A DNA stretch of 64,000 nucleotides, taken from assembly GCF_900129855.1 (NCBI RefSeq), contig NZ_LT670819.1, forward strand, positions 8,246,001 to 8,310,000, written 5' to 3'. This stretch comes from Streptomyces sp. 3214.6 (GTDB taxonomy: Bacteria > Actinomycetota > Actinomycetes > Streptomycetales > Streptomycetaceae). The notes under the pieces are model-generated. The model saw only the letters and a program-made list of their open reading frames with translations. It did no database searches and was not told the origin of the DNA. Both the position numbers and the translations under genes were made by a program. Shown here piece by piece: positions 11,511-20,216 of the stretch (the first letter of the stretch is position 1; every line of letters starts with the position of its first letter).

Positions 11511-12379
11511 GCGTCGTCAAGACCGGCCGGAGCGCCCGCGGGACCGGCCGGGGCGTCCGCAGGACCGGCCGGACTCTGCCGTTGCACCTGATCCTCGGGA
11601 TCATCGGCGCGGTGATGGCTGTACCGCTCGTCTACGCCATGCTGTCCGGCTTCAAGTCCACCGACCAGCTCTCCCGCAACCCCATCGGGCTGCCCGACCC
11701 CTGGGTCACCTCCAACTACACCGACATCCTCGGCTCCGGTTCGTTCTGGAGGATGGTCGGCAGCAGCACGCTCATCGCGGCCGGGACGACCGTGCTGGTC
11801 GTCGCGGTGTCCGCGCTCGCCGCGTTCTCCTTCGCCCGGTTCGCCTTCCGCGGGCGGGAGATGCTGTTCACCCTGTTCACCCTGGGGCTGATGTTCCCCT
11901 TCGCGGTGGCGGCGCTGCCGCTGTTCCTGCTGCTGCGCTCCATGGACCTGCTGGACAACCCGCTCGGCGTGATCCTGCCGCAGGCCGCGTTCGGGCTGCC
12001 GATGACCATCGTCATCCTGCGCGGGTTCTTCCGGGAGATCCCGGCCGAGCTGGAGGAGGCGGCCACCCTCGACGGCTGTGGGCCGCTCGGCTTCTTCTGG
12101 CGGATCCTGCTGCCCATGGCCAGGCCCGCCCTCGGCACGGTCTCCGTGCTCGCCGTCGTCGCCAGCTGGAACAACTTCCTGCTGCCCCTGCTGGTCTTCA
12201 ACGAGCCCACCTGGTGGACCATCCCGATCGGCGTCCAGCAGTTCCAGGGCCAGTACTCCGCGGACTACGCGCGCGTCTTCGCCTATCTCGTCCTCGCCAT
12301 GGTTCCCGCCCTGGCCTGCTACTCCGTCGCCGAGCGCCAGCTCGTCGGCGGTCTCGCCGCCGGCGCCTCGAAGGGATGA
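11507..12379 (+). CDS. Sugar ABC transporter permease, second subunit (MalG type)
   Basis: 290 residues, six transmembrane helices, with the MalG-type EAA loop PAELEEAATLDGCGPLGFF near residue 170. The GTG at 11507 overlaps the TGA of the previous gene (GTGA) and follows GAGGAGG by 6 bases, indicating translational coupling. The N-terminus has imperfect repeats of a TGRS/RGTGR motif (residues ~5-22), rich in Arg and Gly. It forms the importer channel together with the preceding subunit. Confidence 0.92.
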   Translation: MSVVKTGRSARGTGRGVRRTGRTLPLHLILGIIGAVMAVPLVYAMLSGFKSTDQLSRNPIGLPDPWVTSNYTDILGSGSFWRMVGSSTLIAAGTTVLVVAVSALAAFSFARFAFRGREMLFTLFTLGLMFPFAVAALPLFLLLRSMDLLDNPLGVILPQAAFGLPMTIVILRGFFREIPAELEEAATLDGCGPLGFFWRILLPMARPALGTVSVLAVVASWNNFLLPLLVFNEPTWWTIPIGVQQFQGQYSADYARVFAYLVLAMVPALACYSVAERQLVGGLAAGASKG

Positions 12380-12434
12380 CGCGCGCCCGCGGATCCGTAC
12401 GGCTCACACCCACCCCCAAGTGAGGAGTCGCCCC

Positions 12435-13508
12435 ATGCCCAGCACCGCCGCCCGCACCCGGCTCAGACTCGCCGGAACCCTCGCCGCCGTCCTCGTCGCC
12501 GCCGGCGTCGTCACCGGACCGGCCGCCCAGGCCCACGAGAGTCCGGCGCACGGAAAGCCGCGGGCCACCCTCGCCGACCTCGCGCAGCGCCACGGCCGCT
12601 ACTTCGGCAGCGCCACCGACAACCCCGAACTCACCGACACCGCCTACACGAAGATCCTCGGCAGCGAGTTCGACATGATCACCCCCGGCAACGGCATGAA
12701 GTGGTACGCCACCGAGCCGCAACAGGGCGTCTTCGACTGGACCAACGGCGACGAGATCGTCGGCCTCGCCCGGGCGCACCACCAGAAGGTCCGCGCCCAC
12801 ACCCTCGTCTGGCACAGCCAGCTGCCCGACTGGCTGACCGGCAAGGAGTGGACGGCCGACGAGCTGCGGGCCGTCCTGAAGAAGCACATCCAGACCGAGG
12901 TGCGCCACTACCGGGGCAAGGTCTACTCCTGGGACGTCGTCAACGAGGCGTTCAACGAGGACGGCACCTACCGCGAGACGATCTTCTACAAGACGCTCGG
13001 CCCCGGCTACATCGCCGACGCGCTGCGCTGGGCCCGCCAGGCCGACCCGAAGGCGAAGCTCTACCTCAACGACTACAACATCGAGGCCGTCGGCCCGAAG
13101 AGCGACGCCTACTACCGGCTCGCCAAGGAGCTGAAGGCGCAGCGGGTCCCGCTCGACGGCATCGGCCTGCAGGCCCATCTCGCGCTGCAGTACGGCTATC
13201 CGACGACCCTTGAGGACAACCTCCGCCGCTTCTCCCGGCTCGGCCTGGACACCGCGCTCACCGAGGTCGACGTACGGATGCTGCTGCCCGCGACCGACGA
13301 GAAACTGGCCCAACAGGCCGACTGGTACCGGGACATGACGGAGGCGTGCCTCGCGGTGCGGCGATGCGCCGGCATCACCGTCTGGGACTACACCGACAAG
13401 TATTCGTGGATTCCGGCCTTCTTCCCCGGCGAGGGGGCCGCCCTGCCGTGGGACGAGCAGTTCGCGCCGAAGCCGGCGTACTACGCGATCCGGGACGCGC
13501 TCAGCTAG
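12435..13508 (+). CDS. Secreted endo-1,4-beta-xylanase, glycoside hydrolase family 10
   Basis: 357-residue GH10 enzyme that cleaves the xylan backbone outside the cell. A Sec signal peptide with cleavage after AQA (about residue 33) is followed by a complete single catalytic (beta/alpha)8 barrel. The acid/base is Glu171 in DVVNEAFNED and the nucleophile Glu277 in ALTEVDVRM. There is no carbohydrate-binding module, so it may act on soluble or short xylan. It is the fourth gene of the sugar ABC operon, 55 bases after the second permease, with GAGGAG before the ATG. Products would be imported by the ABC system. Its 3' end overlaps the convergent lacI gene by 8 bases. Confidence 0.95.
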   Translation: MPSTAARTRLRLAGTLAAVLVAAGVVTGPAAQAHESPAHGKPRATLADLAQRHGRYFGSATDNPELTDTAYTKILGSEFDMITPGNGMKWYATEPQQGVFDWTNGDEIVGLARAHHQKVRAHTLVWHSQLPDWLTGKEWTADELRAVLKKHIQTEVRHYRGKVYSWDVVNEAFNEDGTYRETIFYKTLGPGYIADALRWARQADPKAKLYLNDYNIEAVGPKSDAYYRLAKELKAQRVPLDGIGLQAHLALQYGYPTTLEDNLRRFSRLGLDTALTEVDVRMLLPATDEKLAQQADWYRDMTEACLAVRRCAGITVWDYTDKYSWIPAFFPGEGAALPWDEQFAPKPAYYAIRDALS

Positions 13509-14541
13509 CGGTGCGGGGCGGGGCGGTACTCGAACGCACCACCAGCTCCGTGCCCAGTTCCACCCGCGGCGAGTCGGGGCGCTCGCCGCGGGCCAGGCTC
13601 AGGACCGTGCGGACGGCGAGTTTGCCCATGTCGGCGAGGGGCTGACGGACGGTGGTCAACGGCGGGGCCGACCAACGGACCTCCGGGAGGTCGTCGAACC
13701 CGACCACGCTCATGTCCTCGGGGGCCCGCAGTCCGCGCCGGCGCAGCGCCTCGATGGCGCCGAGGGCCATCTGGTCGCTGGCCGCGAACACGGCGGTCGG
13801 CGGCTTCGGCAGGTCGAGGAGGGCGGTGCAGCCGGTGAACCCCGACTCGGGGCGGAAGTCGCCGGGGACGACGAGCGTTTCGTCGACGGAGAGCCCGGCC
13901 GCCTCCAGGGCCGCCCGGTAGCCGTCGAAGCGGGCCCGGGAGCACAGCAGCCGGGGCGGCCCGGCGATCAGGCCGATCCGGCGGTGGCCCAGCGACAGCA
14001 GGTGCTCGGTGGCCGCCAGACCGCCCGACCAGTTCGCGGCGCCGATGGTGGGGGTGTCGGCGGCGGGGGAGCCTGTCGGGTCGACGACGACGAGCGGGAC
14101 GCCCAGGATGCGCAACTGCTCGTGCAGGGTGGGTTCCAGGGCCGAGGTGACGAGGATGACGCCGTCGGAGGCGCGGGAGCGCAGGTTGCGCATCCACTCC
14201 CGGGCGTCGCCAGAGCGGCCGTGGATGGCCGACACCACCGTGCCCACCCCGGCCGCGTGGGCGATTTCCTCGACGCCTCGGATGATCTCCACCGCCCAGG
14301 GGCTGTCGAGGTCGTTGAAGACCAGGTCCAGCAGGGCGGCACGGGTGGGGGAGGCGGCGGGGCGCTTGCGGTAGCCGTGCACCCGCAGCAGGTCCTCGAC
14401 CCGGGCCCGGGTCTGCGGAGAGACGTCCGAACGCCCGTTGACCACGCGGGACACCGTCGGCACCGAGACGCCGGCCTGGCGGGCGATCTCCGTGATCGTG
14501 ACTCTGCCCCGGGACGCCGACGCCGTATCGTCCGCTGTCAC
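13501..14541 (-). CDS. LacI-family transcriptional regulator, probable repressor of the xylan operon
   Basis: 346 residues: an N-terminal LacI helix-turn-helix (VTITEIARQAGVSVPTVSRV, residues ~14-33, with the hinge helix after it) and a periplasmic-binding-protein-like sugar sensor domain (LVFNDLDSPWAVEIIRGVEE to the C-terminus). The GTG at 14541 follows GGAGG by 6 bases; upstream in-frame sequence is excluded. It is convergent with the xylanase gene, and a 9/11 match to the operator before the ABC operon lies 37 bases upstream of its start. It is therefore inferred to repress the operon until a xylo-oligosaccharide binds, and to control itself. Confidence 0.9.
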   Translation of the reverse strand: MTADDTASASRGRVTITEIARQAGVSVPTVSRVVNGRSDVSPQTRARVEDLLRVHGYRKRPAASPTRAALLDLVFNDLDSPWAVEIIRGVEEIAHAAGVGTVVSAIHGRSGDAREWMRNLRSRASDGVILVTSALEPTLHEQLRILGVPLVVVDPTGSPAADTPTIGAANWSGGLAATEHLLSLGHRRIGLIAGPPRLLCSRARFDGYRAALEAAGLSVDETLVVPGDFRPESGFTGCTALLDLPKPPTAVFAASDQMALGAIEALRRRGLRAPEDMSVVGFDDLPEVRWSAPPLTTVRQPLADMGKLAVRTVLSLARGERPDSPRVELGTELVVRSSTAPPRTAS

Positions 14542-14577
14542 TTCGCCACCTCCGTCGCGTCGCTTCGGACGCTGCGC

Positions 14578-14588
14578 CGAAACTTCCA
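14578..14588. promoter_or_regulatory. Candidate autoregulatory operator of the lacI gene
   Basis: CGAAACTTCCA matches the operator CGAAACTTTCG at 9184 in 9 of 11 positions. An overlapping perfect palindrome TTCCGGAA lies 7-15 bases further upstream (about 14594-14601). No gene is seen between 14602 and 14784. Confidence 0.5.
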
Positions 14589-14784
14589 GGAGTCTTCCGG
14601 AAAGTACGGGACCGTGGGAAGAAATACAGACATTCACAGGGAACGCATCGCGCGGGAACCGGGGGACTACGGGGAGTGAGCGGCCTCGGACACGCGTCGG
14701 GGCCGGTGCGCAGTGGATGATTGCGGCCGGCCCCTCAGGTCTCCGGACGGCGGTCCCACGCCGTCCGGGTCGTGCGGGTGGTGC

Positions 14785-14973
14785 TCAGGCGGCGGTCACG
14801 ACCCGGTGGGGGGCGATGACCTGGCCGTCAGGCAGGAGCTCACCGGTGTCCTCGAAGAGCAGGACGCCATTGCACAGCAGGCTCCAGCCCTGTTCCGGGT
14901 GGTGCGCCACGAGGCGGGCGGACTCCCGGTCGGCTGAGGTCGCTGTCGGGCACGGTGGCTGGTGCTGGCACAT
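14785..14973 (-). CDS. DUF5999 family small protein
   Basis: 62 residues, MCQHQPPCPTATSADRESAR onward, then EQGWSLLCNGVLLFEDTGELLP. The Cys/His-rich start and the conserved WSLLCNGV core are typical of a small protein present in most streptomycetes and of unknown role. The ATG at 14973 is chosen because the conserved sequence begins there; longer in-frame extensions to 15126 are not conserved-looking and lack a ribosome site. Confidence 0.8.
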   Translation of the reverse strand: MCQHQPPCPTATSADRESARLVAHHPEQGWSLLCNGVLLFEDTGELLPDGQVIAPHRVVTAA

Positions 14974-15284
14974 GGATGGGAACTTCCGCTCTGGCGTGAT
15001 GAGTGAGATGGCTGTCGTGTCTGACCCGCGGCTTGAAGCGTCGTTCATGGCCGCCCCCCGTTGTGATAAGTCGGTCGGAACCCAGTGTTGCCCTACGGAG
15101 GTCGATCCGCAGGGATTTCGCGGCACCGCTTCTCACAGGTTCATGACGCGTCACCCGCGCGGGCGGTTCATCTCAACCGCACTGTCACTTCGGATGGTTC
15201 CTGGTGGTCGGATGGGGCTAGTCCCGGGCCGGACACGCCAGGCGTACGGAAGGGCGCGGAGGGTGGTGAGGGTTCCGGATCGTG
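14974..15284. other. Intergenic stretch upstream of the DUF5999 gene
   Basis: 311 bases without a gene. It should contain the promoter of the minus-strand DUF5999 gene; no clear hexamers or repeats were found. Confidence 0.4.
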
Positions 15285-15355
15285 GGCCGGCCCCGGCACC
15301 CCCGTACCCCGCCACCGGGCCGCGGGGACGGGGTACGGGGGTGCCGGGGCCGGCC
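15285..15355 (-). terminator. Very long perfect hairpin, terminator of the gene ending at 15363
   Basis: Two 26-base arms (15285-15310 and 15330-15355) are exact reverse complements around a 19-base loop. It lies 7 bases after the stop of the minus-strand gene and should act as a terminator on that strand; being symmetrical it may work on both. Confidence 0.8.
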
Positions 15356-15362
15356 GGGTCGG

Positions 15363-15953
15363 TCAGGCCGGTGAGCCGAGCAGCGGGGGCGGCGCCGGCG
15401 TCACCCGCAGGGTCAGCACCGGGAGCAGGTCGGCGACGCGGTGCGGACTGTGGGCAGCGATCCCGGGCGGCGCCGGGGCCAGCGGCACCAGCAGGTCGGT
15501 CGGGGCGGGATGGCCCGTCGTGCCGTCCGAGGCGCTGTCGCCGTGCAGCCAGAGCGTGAGCATGTACAGCCCGGGCACCGACAGCAGTCGCGCCTGGTAG
15601 GGCTGGGTGGTCGACTCGGCCTGGCGCAGGGCGCGTTCGGTGGAGGCGATGTAGGGGCCCTCGAAGAAGTGCGAGAACGCCCAGCCGTCCGGGGTGAGTC
15701 GGGTCTCGGCCGCGGCCACCGCGCGGTCGTCGCAGCGGATCAGGAAGCGCCAGCCGGCCAGCCTTGTCGCGGCCACGCCTTCGGGAGTGATCCGCTCCAG
15801 GACGTGCAGCGGAAGCGGGAGTTCGGGGGTGGCCTCGCCCTGGGCGGCGCGCAGGGAGGGCGTACGAGCCTCGCGGACCGCGGTGGGGGAACCGAGTGCC
15901 GTGAGGACGGAGCGAAGTGCGGGCGCGGGAGCCGGGGGGACATGCAAAGGCAT
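15363..15953 (-). CDS. Conserved hypothetical protein
   Basis: 196 residues, no transmembrane segment or signal peptide. The middle (RLAGWRFLIRCDDRAVAAAE, then DGWAFSHFFEGPYIASTERAL) looks like a compact alpha/beta domain, and the C-terminal third is Pro/Leu-rich. Proteins of this shape occur in streptomycetes without an assigned function. The ATG at 15953 is the first plausible start; an AGAGG-like site lies upstream. Followed at once by a 26-bp hairpin. Confidence 0.55.
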   Translation of the reverse strand: MPLHVPPAPAPALRSVLTALGSPTAVREARTPSLRAAQGEATPELPLPLHVLERITPEGVAATRLAGWRFLIRCDDRAVAAAETRLTPDGWAFSHFFEGPYIASTERALRQAESTTQPYQARLLSVPGLYMLTLWLHGDSASDGTTGHPAPTDLLVPLAPAPPGIAAHSPHRVADLLPVLTLRVTPAPPPLLGSPA

Positions 15954-16522
15954 GGTGGGTCGCCTCTCATTCGACAGGCACGGTGGCGCGAGGGCGGGGG
16001 CGGACGGCGCTGTCAGCTAGCTCTCGACAGGTCGGAGAGGCGGGGCCCCGGGTCTGGGGTTGCCGGGGTGCGCGAGCGGCCTGCCGTCACCTCGACGACA
16101 GGCTCCTTCGACCGTGGGCGCCAACCTTCTCTGCCTTGTTCGCGGAGTTTATACGACACGTGTTCAGACTGTGTTTCGTCTAGTCGATTCCGGGACACTC
16201 GGCAAGGGTTCATTCGGTCGGTGATACGTGTGAATCATCCCGATTCAGAGCGGGCCGCGACGCGATGACCTCGGGTTATGAGTGCGGAGTGGTCGGCCCA
16301 TTGTCGTCGGCGTTTTTCACGAGTTCCGAGTTCAGGAAAGGGCGACCGGCCGCATGCCCGGTGAATGTGCCACCGGTCACCGCCGGTGGCTTTCGGTCAG
16401 CGTAGCGTGTGCGTGCGCGGCCGGGGGGCGTTATCGATCGGCTCGGCTGGGCATCATCCCCCCTGACCCGGGACATCCGGCGGCCGGATCGCCGGCCCGC
16501 CCATGCGAGGAGGGACGCTTCG
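15954..16522. promoter_or_regulatory. Divergent intergenic region, lower GC
   Basis: 569 bases between a minus-strand hypothetical gene and the GCS2-family gene. It contains an 8-bp palindrome ACACGTGT (16156-16163) in an AT-richer patch and no gene-like frame. GAGGAGGGA at 16507 is the ribosome site of the next gene. Confidence 0.45.
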
Positions 16523-18040
16523 ATGGGGGAGAAGGTCGTGGCAGGCGCGTTCGACCTGTCCGATCGTCAGCACTACCGGGACAAGCTGCGGCGGTGTCTG
16601 ACGGGGCTTGAGCGGCTCCTGGCCCAGAAGCGCTTCGACCGCCCCAAGAACCTGATGGGGCTCGAGATCGAACTGAATCTCGCGGGCGCCGACGGTCTGC
16701 CGAAAATGCTGAATGGGCAAGTGTTGGAGAGGATCGCGAGCCGAGATTTCCAAACAGAACTCGCCATGTTCAACCTGGAAGTGAACATAGCTCCCCATCG
16801 ATTGGGAGGGCGGGTATTCGATCGGCTCGCGGAGGAACTCCGTACGTCACTGGCATATGCCCATCGAAAGGCGAGCGAGGTCGATGCGGGAATCGTGATG
16901 ATCGGTATTCTGCCGACTCTCGACCGTGACGACCTGGTCTCGTCCAACCTTTCCGACGTCGATCGCTACACGCTCCTCAACGACCAGATCGTGGCCGCCC
17001 GCGGAGAGGACTTCGCGCTCGAGATCGACGGCGTGGAGCGGCTGTCGTGCACCTCGAAGTCGATCGTGCCCGAGGCCGCCTGCACCTCCGTGCAACTGCA
17101 TCTGCAGGTCACGCCGGGCCGTTTCGCCGCGGTGTGGAACGCGGCGCAGGCCGTCACTGCCGCGCAGATCGCCGTCGGCGCCAACTCGCCGTTCCTGTTC
17201 GGCCACGAGCTGTGGCGGGAGTCGCGGCCCCCGCTCTTCCAGCAGGCCACCGACACCCGGCCGCCGGAACTGCAGGCGCAGGGCGTGCGGCCGCGGACAT
17301 GGTTCGGGGAGCGGTGGATCAGCTCGGCGTACGAGCTGTTCGAGGAGAACCTGCGCTTCTTCCCGCCGCTGCTGCCCATCTGCGACGAGGAGGACCCGCT
17401 GGAGGCCCTGGCGGCGGGCAGGGTGCCCTCGCTCGCCGAGCTCGTCCTGCACAACGGCACCATCTACCGCTGGAACCGGCCCGTCTACGGCATCGCCGAC
17501 GGCGTCCCGCACCTGCGGGTGGAGAACCGGGTGCTGCCCGCCGGGCCGACGGTGACGGACGTGGTCGCCAACGCCGCCTTCTACTACGGCGTGGTCCGGG
17601 CCCTGGCCGAGGAGTCCCGGCCGGTCTGGTCCCGGCTGCCGTTCGAGGCGGCCGCGGCCAACTTCGACGCGGCCTGCCGGTACGGGATCGACGCGCGGCT
17701 GCAGTGGCCGCGGCGGGGGCGGCTGGGCGGTGTGGTCGAGGTGGACGCGGTGAGTCTCGTCCGCGACGAGCTGCTGCCGCTGGCCGAGGCGGGACTGAAC
17801 GGGTGGGGGGTCGAGCCGGCCGACCGTGATCTGTATCTGGGGGTCATCGAGGAGCGGTGCCGGCGGCGGGCCAACGGGGCGACGTGGCAGGTGGCTACGT
17901 TCCACCGGGCGGTGGAGGCGGGGTTGTCGCGGGATGCGGCCCTCGCCGCCACGACGCGACGGTATGCGGAGCTGATGCACCACGGGGAGCCGGTGCACAC
18001 CTGGCCTGTGGGGGTGCCCGAGGTTGTTCCTCTCGGGTGA
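16523..18040 (+). CDS. Glutamate-cysteine ligase family protein (GCS2)
   Basis: 505 residues of the GCS2 carboxylate-amine ligase family, which joins glutamate to an amine with ATP. The glutamate/ATP region begins KNLMGLEIELNL (about residue 43); MFNLEVNIAPH and the later TSVQLHLQV are further core strands. Streptomycetes make mycothiol rather than glutathione, so a true glutathione role is unlikely, and the substrate remains open; the ergothioneine enzyme EgtA belongs to a related group but no egt genes are adjacent. The ATG at 16523 follows GAGGAGGGA by 9 bases. The first codons (to ~16900) are less GC-rich than the rest. The stop codon starts a 7-bp tandem repeat. Confidence 0.8.
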   Translation: MGEKVVAGAFDLSDRQHYRDKLRRCLTGLERLLAQKRFDRPKNLMGLEIELNLAGADGLPKMLNGQVLERIASRDFQTELAMFNLEVNIAPHRLGGRVFDRLAEELRTSLAYAHRKASEVDAGIVMIGILPTLDRDDLVSSNLSDVDRYTLLNDQIVAARGEDFALEIDGVERLSCTSKSIVPEAACTSVQLHLQVTPGRFAAVWNAAQAVTAAQIAVGANSPFLFGHELWRESRPPLFQQATDTRPPELQAQGVRPRTWFGERWISSAYELFEENLRFFPPLLPICDEEDPLEALAAGRVPSLAELVLHNGTIYRWNRPVYGIADGVPHLRVENRVLPAGPTVTDVVANAAFYYGVVRALAEESRPVWSRLPFEAAAANFDAACRYGIDARLQWPRRGRLGGVVEVDAVSLVRDELLPLAEAGLNGWGVEPADRDLYLGVIEERCRRRANGATWQVATFHRAVEAGLSRDAALAATTRRYAELMHHGEPVHTWPVGVPEVVPLG

Positions 18041-18065
18041 GGCCTGAGGCCTGAGGGCTGAGGGC
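18038..18065 (+). repeat. 7-bp tandem repeat starting at the stop codon of the GCS2 gene
   Basis: Four units TGAGGCC, TGAGGCC, TGAGGGC, TGAGGGC; the TGA of the first is the stop codon. Because the unit is 7 bases, successive TGAs fall in all three frames. Confidence 0.85.
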
Positions 18066-18417
18066 TTTGCGTGGTTCGCCGTCCGCGAGCGCCTGGGGCT
18101 GGTCGCGGCGGGAGAAGGCGAAGGGCGGCAGGCCGCTCCGCACGGCGGCCGCAGCGTCCCCGGCGGCGGTGAGGACGACGGCGGTGAGGACGACGGCGGT
18201 GGCGACGGCCTCGGTGCGTCGGCTCATCCGAGGGTGGGGGTCGCTGCCGCCCGCCCCACACTGATCGGGCAAGCTGTGACGTCCCATGACGGTGGCGACC
18301 CTCCCTGTCGGCCTGGCGTCCCCGGTGGCGCAAGCGCTCCGCACGACATGCGGTAGGGACGGGGAGGCGGCGGGGTCACGCAACTGGAGGCACGTGTGCA
18401 GGTGGAGGCAGGGGTAG
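18066..18417. other. Intergenic stretch before the CPBP gene
   Basis: About 350 bases. A 15-base direct repeat of GGCGGTGAGGACGAC occurs around 18167-18197. A minus-strand frame from 18228 would begin with a signal-peptide-like sequence but lacks a ribosome site and runs into the previous gene. The last 100 bases should hold the promoter of the CPBP gene. Confidence 0.4.
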
Positions 18418-19197
18418 GTGGCTGATTCTCTTCCGCAGGAGCGGCTCTCGAGACGGATGCTCCGGGACGAGACGCTGCTCGTTCTGGGGCTTTCACTCGG
18501 TGCGAGCGGTGTGTCCGCCCTGATCAGTTTTGTTGGATCGGTCACCAAACCGGGAGGTCTGAAGGACCAGGCGGCGACCCTCAACGCCTCGGCCGCGCCG
18601 GGCCGCCCGTGGCTCGATCTCGCCTGGCAGCTGTTCGGGATCGCCTCGGCGCTCGTCCCCGTCGCCCTCGTCGCGCATCTCCTGCTGCGCGAGGGACAGG
18701 GGCTGCGGACGCTGGGCTTCGACCGCACCCGGCCCTGGCCGGACCTCGGCCGCGGGGCGGCGATCGCGGCGGTGATCGGCAGCACCGGCATCGCCTTCTA
18801 TCTGGTGGCCCGCGGTCTCGGCTTCAACCTCACGGTGGTGCCGGAGGCGCTGCCGGACGTGTGGTGGAAGTACCCGGTGCTGGTGATGTCCGCGATGCAG
18901 AACGCGATCCTCGAAGAGGTCATCGTCGTCGGCTATCTACTGCGCCGGCTCGGCCAGTTGGGCTGGACGCCGGGCACCGCGCTCGTCGCCAGCTCCGTGC
19001 TGCGCGGCTCGTACCACCTCTACCAGGGCATCGGCGGCTTCATCGGCAACATGGTGATGGGCGTGGTCTTCGTCTACCTCTACCGGCGCTGGGGACGGGT
19101 GGGGCCCCTGGTCGTGGCGCACTCCCTGCTCGACATCGGGGCCTTCGTGGGATACGCGCTGCTGGCCGGGAAGGTGGGGTGGCTGCCGACGGCGTGA
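18418..19197 (+). CDS. CPBP family intramembrane metalloprotease
   Basis: 259 residues, six to seven transmembrane helices. The CPBP (Abi) catalytic elements are present: the EE pair in AILEEVIVVGYLLRRL (about residue 162), the second-helix motif LRGSYHLYQG (His metal ligand) and the third, VAHSLLDIGAF. Members cleave proteins inside the membrane or handle prenylated peptides; some give bacteriocin self-immunity. The GTG at 18418 follows GGAGG. It stands alone and converges on a PhzF-family gene. Confidence 0.85.
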   Translation: MADSLPQERLSRRMLRDETLLVLGLSLGASGVSALISFVGSVTKPGGLKDQAATLNASAAPGRPWLDLAWQLFGIASALVPVALVAHLLLREGQGLRTLGFDRTRPWPDLGRGAAIAAVIGSTGIAFYLVARGLGFNLTVVPEALPDVWWKYPVLVMSAMQNAILEEVIVVGYLLRRLGQLGWTPGTALVASSVLRGSYHLYQGIGGFIGNMVMGVVFVYLYRRWGRVGPLVVAHSLLDIGAFVGYALLAGKVGWLPTA

Positions 19198-19225
19198 GCC
19201 ACCCCGCTTGGGGCGGACCCGGTTT

Positions 19226-20035
19226 CTAGGCGAGCAGCTCGCCCTCGATGACCGTGACCGCGCGTCCCGCCAGCAGGGTGCGGTCGCCGCGTACCTCGGT
19301 GCGGACACGGCCGGAGCGCGGGGACGCCTGCAGGCCGGTCAGGGCGGTGCGGCCGAGGCGCTCGGACCAGTAGGGGGCCAGGGCGGTGTGGGCGCTGCCC
19401 GTCACCGGGTCCTCGTCGATGCCGAAGTTCGGGAAGAAGCAGCGGGAGACGAAGTCGTATCCCAGCTCCGGGTTCTCGGCGCGGGCGGTGGCGATGATGC
19501 CGCGACGGGAGTAGGCGGCCAGGGCCTTGTGGTCCGGCCGCAGCGCGTGGACGGTCTTCTCGTCGGCGAGCACGACCAGCAGGTCGCCGATGTGCGGGCC
19601 GGTGTCGTGGCAGTCGAGCGGCTCGGCGCCCAGGGCCTCGGCGACCCCGGCCGGGACCTCGACCCTGGTCAGCGGCGCGGTCGGGAAGTCCAGGGTGATC
19701 GAGCCGTCCTCGGCGGGCGTCGCGATGAGCACACCGCTGCGGGTGGCGAAGCGCACCGGCCCCGGGTGGGCGCCGGTGGAGTGCAGGACGTGGGCCGTGG
19801 CGAGCGTGGCGTGGCCGCACATGTCGACCTCGGCGACGGGGGTGAACCAGCGCAGGGCCCAGTCCGCCTCGCCGCCCTCGGGGAGCGGGTGGGCGAACGC
19901 CGTCTCGGCGTGGTTGACCTCCAGGGCGATGTTCTGGAGCCGGGTGTCGTCCGGGAAGGCGTCCAGGAGGAGGACCCCGGCCGGGTTGCCGGCGAAAGGG
20001 TGGTCGGTGAAGGCGTCGACGATTCGAATCCGCAT
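19226..20035 (-). CDS. PhzF family phenazine biosynthesis-like isomerase
   Basis: 269 residues beginning MRIRIVDAFTDHPFAGNPAG, the family signature. The catalytic glutamate is about residue 44 in NHAETAFA, and the second half repeats the fold (GYDFVSRCFFPNFGIDEDPVTGSAH). PhzF-type proteins isomerise or racemise small acids; no other phenazine genes are nearby, so this is a stand-alone member with unknown substrate. The frame is open far upstream only because of high GC; the ATG at 20035 is where the family sequence begins. Confidence 0.88.
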   Translation of the reverse strand: MRIRIVDAFTDHPFAGNPAGVLLLDAFPDDTRLQNIALEVNHAETAFAHPLPEGGEADWALRWFTPVAEVDMCGHATLATAHVLHSTGAHPGPVRFATRSGVLIATPAEDGSITLDFPTAPLTRVEVPAGVAEALGAEPLDCHDTGPHIGDLLVVLADEKTVHALRPDHKALAAYSRRGIIATARAENPELGYDFVSRCFFPNFGIDEDPVTGSAHTALAPYWSERLGRTALTGLQASPRSGRVRTEVRGDRTLLAGRAVTVIEGELLA

Positions 20036-20216
20036 GCCGGTGACGGTAGGGGGTCGGCCGAGCCGTCGGCCAAGGCCAATCGGCGAGTCCTGGCCCGATT
20101 CGGCCACCGCCGTGAGCGGGCCGCACCGTTGGGCCGCGGATCCCTCGAAGCGCGTCCGGGGCGCAACCCTGGGACCCTGGGAGCGAGTGCTACCCATGAT
20201 CTGACGACCACGGGCG

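Noticed and set aside
17895..18227. Minus-strand frame starting MSRRTEAVATAVVLTAVVLT, like a secreted protein
   Set aside because: No ribosome site, and most of it would lie antisense inside the well-supported GCS2 gene.
19226..20035. Phenazine biosynthetic cluster
   Set aside because: A single PhzF-like gene without phzA/B/D/E/G neighbours does not support phenazine production.
20021..20035. tRNA T-arm-like GATTCGAATCC
   Set aside because: It lies inside the PhzF-like coding sequence and no cloverleaf can be drawn around it.
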